Assembly: GCA_029582155.1 (NCBI GenBank)
Contig: CM055902.1
Location: forward strand, 19,829,748 to 19,893,747
Direction of reading: 5' to 3'
From: Panopea generosa
Lineage: Eukaryota; Mollusca; Bivalvia; Adapedonta; Hiatellidae
Length of the DNA stretch: 64,000 bases
Positions 56,707-64,000 of the stretch are shown in pieces (the stretch's first letter is position 1; each line of letters begins with the position of its first letter). The notes below the pieces were generated by a model that was not told where the DNA came from, ran no database searches, and was given only the letters and a program-made list of their open reading frames with translations. The position numbers and the translations under genes were made by a program.

Positions 56707-56923
56707 AAAGAAGTTTAACACCATTTTCAACACATTTCACATTATATATGGCATATCCAATTTTATTGGTGGAGTAAGACCTCAGAATGAATCACAGTAG
56801 ACCACAGTCCTTCAACAAGTAATTGGCAAACTTTTTCACATAAAGTTTTTGGAGCAAGCGGGACACAAACCTACGACTTGAGTGGTGAGAGATAAGTAAT
56901 CTGTGGACAGCCTCGGAGGACCC
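56707..56923 (-). mobile_element. SINE family D, minus copy
   Basis: AAGTTTAACACCATTTTCAA, TATATATGGCATATCCAATT, AGCAAGCGGGACACAAACCT, ending CCTCGGAGGACC. The head is degraded. Confidence 0.8.
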
Positions 56924-57322
56924 TTTATTTCATATAATATCCATACAGGCCTTGGTTTAGTATTATTGTCATCATCATTTTTTCACCACAATTTTCCATA
57001 GCTTCCTGGCAGGAATCTCAAATTAATATACCAAGATCAAGGTTTCCCTTGCATAGAGTTAAAACATCAAGCGTCTAATTGAAACCGATCATTTTTTTCA
57101 ACTGTCAATCAGAGTTTTCCATGAACAAAGTAACTTTCCACGTATGACGTAATCATCCTTTGTGTTTGCGAGATGCATAGTTGATTGACAAGAGTGTAAT
57201 TCAATTCTGCACTTTGGTGTCATTGTTCATATAGACTGTTGCTGAAACTGAAATTCGACGTTCAAAACTTCAGTAGGAGCTGACCGTTGGTAAAAAAAAA
57301 TCATCACTCGGGACTAGGACGG

Positions 57323-57385
57323 GGCCATAAGTCGAGTAGGGATTCAGAGAGTGATTTTGGAGTCTGAAAAATTCGACTTATGGCC
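57323..57385. repeat. inverted repeat GGCCATAAGTCGA
   Basis: Perfect 13-bp arms GGCCATAAGTCGA (57323-57335) and TCGACTTATGGCC (57373-57385) with a 37-nt loop. It lies 54 bp from the end of the ALDH3 exon at 57439 (that is, in the next intron). Function unknown. Confidence 0.8.
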
Positions 57386-57438
57386 GACGATATACGGTAA
57401 TATAATGAAGGAGAAACATGATTACTATATCATTTCAC

Positions 57439-57565
57439 CTGTGTTTCCTTGGTACACATGATGTAGTCTGGAGCAACACATATCTGGCCAGCGTTCGAGC
57501 ATTTCCCCCAAATAATTCTGTTAGCGACAACTCCAAGATCCGTTCCTTCATCAACATATACAGGA
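57439..57565 (-). CDS. ALDH3 exon: catalytic Cys
   Basis: 127 bp, acceptor CTTTTTTCAG, donor GTGAAA. Encodes SPVYVDEGTDLGVVANRIIW then GKCSNAGQICVAPDYIMC. The Cys of GQICVAPDY is the catalytic nucleophile position. Vertebrate ALDH3s have GQTC[IV]APDY. It joins as AC|T in phase and ends in phase 0. Confidence 0.96.
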
Positions 57566-57636
57566 CTGAAAAAAGAACAGACAATGTCAATTGTTTTTTT
57601 ATACATTACTTATAGACAAACAGTCAATGCTTATAC

Positions 57637-57832
57637 GGGCCCAGTTAGGTCAGCTGGTAGCCTGTTTGACTATTTAACATTGTGTCGGTCCAGCCAGTCT
57701 CCATGATGATTGGTATATGACACTGTCATTCATCTTTCGATGTGGGAAGTTGGAAGTTATCAGTTACTTGCATATGGGTGTGGTTTCCAGGAAGGAGTGA
57801 TGATCCCTTAAGGCATAAATATTCAAACATCT
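57637..57832 (+). mobile_element. SINE family B, diverged copy
   Basis: GGGCCCAGTTAGGTCAGCTG head, TTTGACTATTTAACATTGTG, ATGATGATTGGTATATGACA and GTTATCAGTTACTTGCATAT body, AAGGCATAAATATTCAAACA end. The B box is decayed. Confidence 0.75.
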
Positions 57833-57839
57833 GATCTAA

Positions 57840-58045
57840 TACAGTACTGAAATGTCAAACAGTCGATGCTAAAAAAGTTCTGAAATGTCAAAATGTCAAT
57901 GCTAAACCAGAACTGAATTGTCAAATGGCCATTGCCAATACAGGAATGAAATGTTAAATAGTCGCTGTGAAAAACAGGAATGTAATCCCAAACAGTCAAT
58001 GTCCATATGGGCCTTTTATGCAAAACAGTCAATATCAATAAACTT
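57840..58045 (+). repeat. degenerate short tandem repeat (about 30 bp)
   Basis: Five to six diverged copies with CTGAAATGTCAAACAGTC(GA)ATGCTAAA, e.g. at 57847, 57881, 57912, 57945 and 57977. It starts directly after the SINE B copy. Confidence 0.7.
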
Positions 58046-58306
58046 TTTAAGATCTGTTAGATCAACCGGCCATTGCTTATACAGATTTGCAGCTGCTAAA
58101 GTGGTTCAAGTTTAAGGAAGAAATCTAGCACATCTTGTAAATATATGTCCAGATTATGATTATTTACCCTGAACCCAAGCCTTACACCTACAAAACAGGT
58201 AGTATAGACTGTCCAAACACTATAAACTATGCCACGCAGCCCTTATGAAAAAGACACTAAAAAAACATAAATTTTATAACGATGAATTTAAAATCAAGTT
58301 CATCAC

Positions 58307-58470
58307 GTTTTGCCGCCAAGTTCAAGAATAACTGGTGTGAGATGCTCGGCAGCTGCCCTGGCAATGATCTTTCCCACCGCAGAACTTCCCGTGTAGAAGA
58401 TGATATCCCATTTCTCCTGCAACAGAGCTGTAGTCTCGGGGATACCTCCGTTGATACACATGATAGCTTC
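58307..58470 (-). CDS. ALDH3 exon: Rossmann GS..VG and ELGGK general base
   Basis: 164 bp, acceptor CTATTTCAG, donor GTGATG. Begins [17 protein letters not shown], then [20 protein letters not shown], the NAD pyrophosphate region, and ends VILELGGKT, whose Glu is the general base. It starts in phase 0 and ends in phase 2 (AC of Thr). Confidence 0.96.
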
Positions 58471-58520
58471 CTGAAATAGAACCTCAATATTATAGATAAC
58501 AATACTGATTATTACCAAGG

Positions 58521-58740
58521 GTCCTCCATGTCAGAGCGACCTTGATACCATCTCAAGATCACTTACATCTCGCAGTTAAGGTCGTAGGTTGGAGTCACGC
58601 TTTATGTGAGAACGTTTGCCAGTTACTTGCGGAAAGATGGTGGTGCTACGGACTCATTCGGAGCTTTTCCTCCACCTTTAAAACTAAATATGCCATATAT
58701 GACCTGAAATGTGTCGAAAATGGCATTAAACCCCATTCAA
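58521..58740 (+). mobile_element. SINE family D, plus copy
   Basis: GTCCTCCATGTCAGAGCGAC head with CATCTCAAGATCACTTA anticodon region, B box GGTCGTAGGTTGGAGTCA, body ATGCCATATATGACCTGAAA and GGCATTAAACCCCATTCAAA. It lies 51 bp upstream (gene direction) of the ELGGK exon. Confidence 0.85.
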
Positions 58741-59409
58741 AAAACAAATAACACCATGTTTAGAATCACTTGGCATTTAATGCTTGTGGTCAGTTTTTTT
58801 TCTTATGGATAACATGTATAAAGTATTTGTCTGAATGGTGTTTATGCTATTTACAGAATATAATATATCATATAATGGCAACTAATTTATAGTTGAATAT
58901 GAGCAAACTATCTTTCCCCCAAGTTTTTAACTGGCTTTCACATAAGAGATACATGTATCTGAACGCTTATTACAGCTTAAACCCAAGACTTCAGTGGTAA
59001 GAGGTATTAAGTGCTCATCAATCACTCCGAGACCAGCTTGCTACCAAAACTGTTGTTTTTCTGTGCATTTTAAGTAAACAAAGCACAAAGAAATAATTAT
59101 ACATTCAACTTAATATAAAAAGCTTAAATGTTCAAAATTAATCGAAAATAATCTTAGACTTTTTTTTCAAGCATTTATTGATTTCATATTTTATAATCAA
59201 CATTTACATGTACATGTAGCTTGCTCTGATCAACCTATCAGTTACAAGCAATCCCAGGTACGCTGATCTGGTGGTACATAGACCACTGTTTAATTACAGA
59301 AATACTGTTGAAAAACTTGGGGGTGGGGGGGGGGGGGACACTCTATCAAATAACAATCAAATACACGCTTTTCTGAAATTTATTTAAGATCATGAAAGTA
59401 AATTATTAC

Positions 59410-59495
59410 CGTGTCAAAGTATTTAGGGAACAATTCTTTCATCAGGCCTGAAGTATTGACACACAGTTCTGACGGTTTAATGACAACACAGTTTC
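59410..59495 (-). CDS. ALDH3 exon: KPSE cofactor-binding block
   Basis: 86 bp, acceptor TTACATTTCAG, donor GTAATA. Encodes GNCVVIKPSELCVNTSGLMK then ELFPKYFDT. The KPSE motif binds the cofactor's adenine ribose in ALDHs. The split Gly codon (G|GA) joins it in phase with the exon at 62940, and it ends in phase 0. Confidence 0.95.
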
Positions 59496-60054
59496 CTGAA
59501 ATGTAACGTAAATCAAAATGATGTAGTTTTTAAACATCATTTCATTTAATTATTTAACTTATAACAGTCGACCAGTTCTTACATATTCCAAAACCAAGCC
59601 TAGGAGAATATTGAATAACACTTTCTTACTCTGGTGCAATTTGGAATTGTTTTGTTAGTACATGTATCAGTAATTCTACATGTGTAGTTAAAGTCAAATC
59701 TATGTAAGCGGCCACCTCTATTAAGCAGCCACTTGTATGCTTTCATGACAAATTAACCTGTATTAAGCAATAACCTCTCTTAAAAGGTCACTTTTGCTCC
59801 TTCCTTTGACTGGCTGCTTAAGATAGGTTTGACTGTAATTTCAAAGCAAACTTATATCTTAACTGTAAAATTTTGCTGATTAAATGCTAAATTGTAGCCC
59901 ACAATAAAGTTACTCATTGACAAGCATTGGGTTATGCTAAAACATTGACAAATAAAATGAAAAATGCCAACCTGTGGTTTAATGAATTTCTCATTTAAAT
60001 TACAAGGATAGAATCAACTATTATCTTTGAATGGGACCTTCCTCTATGTGTTTC

Positions 60055-60152
60055 AATAAATTAATTTTGAAGCCCTCCTCCACCAATAATACTGGGTATG
60101 CCATATATATTAATCTGGAATGTGTTGAAAATGGCATTAAACCCCATTCAAA
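60055..60152 (+). mobile_element. SINE family D, 3' fragment
   Basis: CCCTCCTCCACCAATAATAC, GTATGCCATATATATTAATC and TGTTGAAAATGGCATTAAAC + CCCATTC. Only the body is present. Confidence 0.75.
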
Positions 60153-60169
60153 CAAACATAAAAGGGGTG

Positions 60170-60368
60170 GGGGTGTGGGGGGGTAATATAATGGATAGTG
60201 TTGGCTGCTCACGCCAGAGGTTGCTGGTTTGATCCCCTGTTCGACCCAATGCCTCTCGTAAAACAATTCTCTGTATTGGTTCTACCCTGGAATTGGACTT
60301 AAGAGCGGATCATATAAGCTCTAAGTTTTCATCGTAATCAAGCTAAAATAAATTAGTATATAACGGAA
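60170..60368 (+). mobile_element. SINE family C, plus copy
   Basis: GGGGTAATATAATGGATAGT head, GCTGCTCACGCCAGAGGTT, B box GGTTGCTGGTTTGATCCC, TGTATTGGTTCTACCCTGGA, ATATAAGCTCTAAGTTTTCA, tail CTAAAATAAATTAGTATATA. Confidence 0.82.
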
Positions 60369-60423
60369 CAAAAATGCATTGTTACAAATATTGGAAATCA
60401 ATTCTAGATGGAAAATAACATCC

Positions 60424-60424
<1 letters not shown>

Positions 60425-60476
<52 letters not shown>
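60425..60476. repeat. (TA)26 microsatellite
   Basis: Uninterrupted TA run in an ALDH3 intron. Confidence 0.97.
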
Positions 60477-60479
<3 letters not shown>

Positions 60480-60588
60480 TAACATATATTTTATACTGTG
60501 TATATAGTCTGTAAAACTTGTATTGTCTAACAGTTTATGTTTAATATTCTGCAGGTTAATCAATAAACATGCAAATATATATATTTTT

Positions 60589-60809
60589 GAATGGGGTTTA
60601 ACAGCATTTTCAACACATTTCAGGTTATATATGGCATATACAGTTTTCCTGGTGGATGAAGACCTCAGACTGAATAGAACCACCGTCCTTCAGCAAGTTA
60701 CCGGAAAATTTCTCACATAAAGTTTTCGGAGTGAGCAGGACTCAAACCTACAACCCTAGCAATGAGAGGTAAGTGATCTTGAGACGAGGCCCTAGACCAC
60801 AGAGGACCC
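60589..60809 (-). mobile_element. SINE family D, minus copy with Leu-type anticodon loop
   Basis: GAATGGGGTTTAACAGCATT, GGTTATATATGGCATATACA, AGTGAGCAGGACTCAAACCT, TAAGTGATCTTGAGACGAGG, CCCTAGACCAC. On the minus strand the anticodon loop reads CTCAAGA (CAA, Leu). Confidence 0.82.
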
Positions 60810-62939
60810 TAAATATATATAGTAATATGGATATGTGATACATTGGTTTAAAATATGTTGTGACATGTTTTTAATATTATAGTCAAATATAATTCTTTAT
60901 AGAATGGCAAGGTTATTTGTTAAATGTAAAGATTGTTTCATATTGTGCATATACAGTGTATTAACCATGATGACACTTATATAAAGTTAAATGATTGGAA
61001 GGCAGTGGGTTCGACCCATGGTCATAAAGAATAAAATCTCTAATCTATTAAGAATAAAAAAAATATATTGCAATATTTGACATAGAAGACATGTTTACAA
61101 ATTACATAATTATGCATTTTGGGGGAAACAAGAAAATATCAACCAATCGGTGACTATATGCTTATTAAAAAGAAAAAAAGCAGGTACTGTTTTCTATATA
61201 ATTACACAAGTTTGCCCTTGATCACCTTTTAAATATTTGACATACATGTATTACAAACATTATTGCAAATATATACAAACACATGAATTAATCTAATTAG
61301 TTCAGCTGTTGTTGTATAAAAACAGCTGAACTAATTGAATGTTTTATCCAATTGTTTACTTTAAAGCACCAATTATCTAATTAAAGTAAACCCATTCTTT
61401 ATTTAATTGAAACTGAAAAAATGCATTATGGAGGTATTAATTTAGATAATAAAATTTGATTTAATTACAAACCAAAGAAAAATATAAGGAATAAATCTGG
61501 TAATTACTTGGCAAACATTTAAAAGAAAACAAACAACTCAAATCAACATCTATATAAATAATGAAATTTTCTTTTTATCATTTTATTATGCTATTATAGA
61601 ATACATATATGCATTAAATGTGATTTAGTTTAATTTGATTTCTTTATATATATTAAACAGTTTTTTGAAATATTTTTGGGATATTGGACTTTGTGAGGTA
61701 AGCTAAGGTTTAAATTTTAGCTTTTAGTCTTTTTCAAATAATGTCCCATTGCCATATTTAATATTAGTATTATACACATCATATTTTTTCTCTTATATAG
61801 GAGAGTATATCTCGGATCCTTGGTACAGAAAAATCAGTCACTGATTTTATGCCAAAAGAATTTAGTCTATAAGTTATTTCAGTCACACAATTAGCTTTAA
61901 TAGTATAAACTTATTTATTTTACTTTAATTGTGAAACAAGTTCTTAAAAATCAAGCTCAAAATCTTCCTGGTTAGAACCAGCTCTAAACATATGCGGAAA
62001 AGTGCTTGCTCAAGGACACCACACAAATCAAAGGAGGATCTACCACTTGACGGCGCGCTCCACTTTCATCTGAAGGGCATATGGCAGTTTTTAATTTTTT
62101 TTACTTAAAACTTTACTTTTTGCTGGGAATGGTCAGTATTGTAAAGAATTCCATTGTTCAGTGAAAGAATTTTTATTTGAATTTTTGAGATGAATAGAAT
62201 ATTGGGTTATTCAAAAAAACGAAATTTTACGTGAATATTTGAGTGTTCATAACATCTCAATTGGTTGTTTTTCCTTCTCCAAGTCCATGACACATGTGAC
62301 ATATAACAATTATATTGTCCAACAACGACAAGAGTATTTTTTCCTTGTTAATGGGAAGAGGGCCAAGCTTTTGAGATTGGATAAAAAACAGCACAATCGT
62401 GAATTTGGGAATTTTGTAGGTTTCATCAAGCTGGAAAATAAAATTTTCTCATTTTGGAAATTATTTTTTCCTCAATTTGGAATGAACATGATTTTCAAAA
62501 GTATCCAAATATATGCCTCTATTTAATTATCTAAAGGTAAAAAAGCCCTGTGCCTGTATTACTTTTGTTGATTTTAATAATACCAGTATTGACAGCCACT
62601 AAGCTGTGATATGTTTTATAACAAATAAGAATATTCTGATTTATTTATTTCAATAATATTTAAAATATATGTAGAACTCTACCATATTGTATTGGTAAAT
62701 CTTTTGTTCTATAAATCAAAATGAATAGTACATCAGCTTAGGGGATATTCTGTATTATGTGTACTGAACTATGCATACTGTTCTACATGCAAACTGAACT
62801 GCATATACTGCACTTTGTGAACTATACTGTATTGATGTACTGCATTACGTGTACAATATATTGTACTTAGTGTACTCGAGTCCTGTGTGTTATTTGTTGT
62901 CCTTTGTGTACTAAGCAATTATATGTAAAGTGTCCATAC
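60810..62939. other. large ALDH3 intron, AT-rich; hairpin inside
   Basis: No exon is seen. A hairpin (61295-61336) is listed separately. 62750-62880 contains loose repeats of GTACTGAACTRCATATACTG-like words. The 95-codon plus ORF at 62239 has no recognisable domain. Confidence 0.4.
61295..61336. repeat. perfect hairpin, 16-bp arms
   Basis: AATTAGTTCAGCTGTT (61295-61310), loop GTTGTATAAA, AACAGCTGAACTAATT (61321-61336). No mismatch. Confidence 0.9.
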
Positions 62940-63075
62940 CTGCTGCTATAGCGCCCATCATGGGTAACAACGTAGTCTGTATGGGGTAGTTCCATGGCGC
63001 TATCACCAGACTGACACCAAGAGGTTCACGGCGGATGTATACACTGTCCATTATATTCAATAACCCTTTTTTTAC
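62940..63075 (-). CDS. ALDH3 exon (first in window): WNYP block
   Basis: 136 bp, acceptor TTTTACCTAG, donor GTATGG. It reads from [20 protein letters not shown] to PMMGAIAAG. It contains APWNYP, whose Asn forms part of the oxyanion hole in ALDH enzymes and corresponds to about residues 85-130 of an ALDH3 protein. The exon ends in phase 1 (G of Gly). The next exon upstream is outside the window; 63076-64000 shows only intron with a SINE. Confidence 0.95.
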
Positions 63076-63240
63076 CTAGGTAAAATAATTATAAACAGTG
63101 ATAGCATATTGTCACCCAGTCTGCTATGGTTACAAGAAGAAAAACACCAATACATGGTAAACAATACACTGTACCCACATGGCAAAATGTATCCTTGAGT
63201 GTTCTATCAGGTAGACCAACAGCCCAAGGCTCAGAAGGTC

Positions 63241-63491
63241 CGATTAGCTCAGTCAGTCAGCGTCTGACTATCAATCCAGGGGTCGTGAGTTCGGAGCTCG
63301 TGATGATTGATATACGACATTGTGTCTCATTATCATTCCTCTATCACCACTGATTCAAGTGGGAAAGTTATCAGTTACTTGCGGAGATGGGGTGCGCTTG
63401 AGTACTGGTTAATCCCAGGAAACAGTGGTTAGGTTAACTGATCACCCTCGATGGCATGAAAATGACGCTAAATATTCAATCAATCAATCAA
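63241..63491 (+). mobile_element. SINE family B, copy with 10-bp target duplication
   Basis: CGATTAGCTCAGTCAGTCAG head, GACTATCAATCCAGGGGTCG, B box GGTCGTGAGTTCGGAGCTC (damaged), body as at 46684, tail (CAAT)n. Flanked by TCAGAAGGTC at 63231-63240 and 63492-63501, so the insertion is recent. It lies in the intron upstream of the first ALDH3 exon in the window. Confidence 0.92.
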
Positions 63492-63886
63492 TCAGAAGGT
63501 CATAGTCTGCCCCCCTCCCCCCGCCACTGTATGTACGGTATGATGTCCAGGAAAAATGATTTGTTGCAAAAGCTTGTTTCACGATCTATATAAAATAAGT
63601 TACAGTAGTCTTAAAATGTGATTGCCATACAATAACTGTTATTGTAACTGTGTTATTAATATTGTAATTGAACACTACTGTTACAACATAAAATAATACA
63701 AAATACAATTGTATTTCAATGGACTGTACAGTATGTAAAACTGTGGTTCATGGGGCGGGGATAAATGTGTACCTTGGTTTAACTGTACACAAGGCTTTTT
63801 TCCTGTAAATTTTGTTGAGCACCATTTTTCAGCACTAGTAACAAGTATGATACATGTATGTTTTGGTAAATGTATGAATCATCTTA

Positions 63887-63986
63887 AATAAGGCTACTAC
63901 AATATCATGTATTAATAATACATGCTATCAAGGAACTATAGAAGGATATACTATAGTTCCTTGATGAGATTGTAGTAGCCTTATTA
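63887..63986. repeat. large imperfect palindrome at the right edge
   Basis: AATAAGGCTACTACAAT (63887-63903) pairs with ATTGTAGTAGCCTTATT (63970-63986), and TCAAGGAACTATAG (63928-63941) pairs with CTATAGTTCCTTGA (63951-63964). A self-complementary ATGTATTAATAATACAT segment (63908-63924) sits only in the left arm. The structure may continue beyond the window. Confidence 0.85.
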
Positions 63987-64000
63987 ATAATACATGATAC

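Larger units (their letters stand above)
41133..63075 (-). other. ALDH3-type aldehyde dehydrogenase gene (3' part, 9 shared + 3 alternative last exons)
   Basis: Overview of a spliced gene whose N-terminal exons (about the first 80-90 residues) lie beyond position 64000. Nine internal exons, all with AG/GT borders and compatible phases, encode the NAD-binding and catalytic domains of a class 3 aldehyde dehydrogenase, which oxidises medium- and long-chain aldehydes to acids with NAD(P). The chain contains WNYP, GNCVVIKPSE, the general-base ELGGK, the nucleophile in GQICVAP, IFGP and PFGGVG, all as in active enzymes. The shared part totals 1067 bp. Downstream are three candidate last exons, each beginning in phase 2 with [IV]RYPPFT, giving proteins with different C-termini. 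The introns hold most of the SINEs in this window and a 36-bp minisatellite. ALDH3A2 (fatty aldehyde dehydrogenase) of vertebrates is the closest family by the RYPP block and hydrophobic tail. Orthology is not proven. Confidence 0.93.

Noticed and set aside
62239..62526. 95-codon plus ORF
   Set aside because: Antisense in an ALDH3 intron with AT-rich low-complexity translation and no domain.
14046..64000. Prokaryote-style defence island or operon
   Set aside because: Introns, SINEs and a eukaryotic P450/ALDH3 pair show this is animal nuclear DNA. Nothing resembling such systems was seen.

Overview
This window is animal nuclear DNA, most likely from a marine mollusc and probably a bivalve. 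It is AT-rich, its genes are spliced with GT-AG introns, and it is crowded with tRNA-derived SINEs, small inverted-repeat elements, minisatellites and decayed DNA transposons. The mollusc call rests on repeat style (elements beginning CAAGAGGCCCAAGA, 'AAGGGCCATAACTC'-type repeats) and on the two gene families present. It is an inference, not a species identification. Only two host genes can be supported. One is an intronless cytochrome P450 of clan 2 (23019-24530, minus), with a dead tandem copy at about 18790-19520. The other is a class 3 aldehyde dehydrogenase (ALDH3, fatty-aldehyde dehydrogenase type) on the minus strand. I assembled it from nine in-phase exons (63075 down to 47104), followed by three candidate alternative 3'-terminal exons (44571, 43760, 41277). 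Its N-terminal exons lie beyond the right edge. Layout: 1-530 is a 45-bp minisatellite cut by the window edge. 1119-4260 is a mariner-family transposase relic (minus) in which one 69-bp (23-codon) piece of the ORF has been amplified about 32 times. 4944-9230 holds a SINE, inverted-repeat element fragments and microsatellites. 10445-14045 is a large 55-bp minisatellite. 14580-18260 holds a pogo-type terminus, a 5S-like fragment and degenerate repeats. 18790-24530 is the P450 pseudogene/gene pair, separated by a SINE and two Tc1-like relics. 26340-28368 is a pogo/Tigger-like transposase relic. 29590-40345 holds nested mobile elements (including a hairpin-ended element with a visible empty site elsewhere in the window), two MITE families, and minisatellites of about 19/27 bp and 61 bp. 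41133-64000 is the ALDH3 gene, whose introns carry many SINEs and a 2.2-kb 36-bp minisatellite. The strongest finding is the ALDH3 3' end. All three candidate last exons start in the same phase with the conserved [IV]RYPPFT block and then diverge. One ends in a CAAX-type prenylation motif (CTIA), one ends in a hydrophobic tail anchor, and one has neither. Alternative splicing could therefore send one catalytic domain to different membranes. The second notable case is the mariner relic, where a minisatellite clearly arose from inside a transposase reading frame. Many long ORFs in this window are artefacts of repeat units whose length is a multiple of three, and I do not annotate them as genes.
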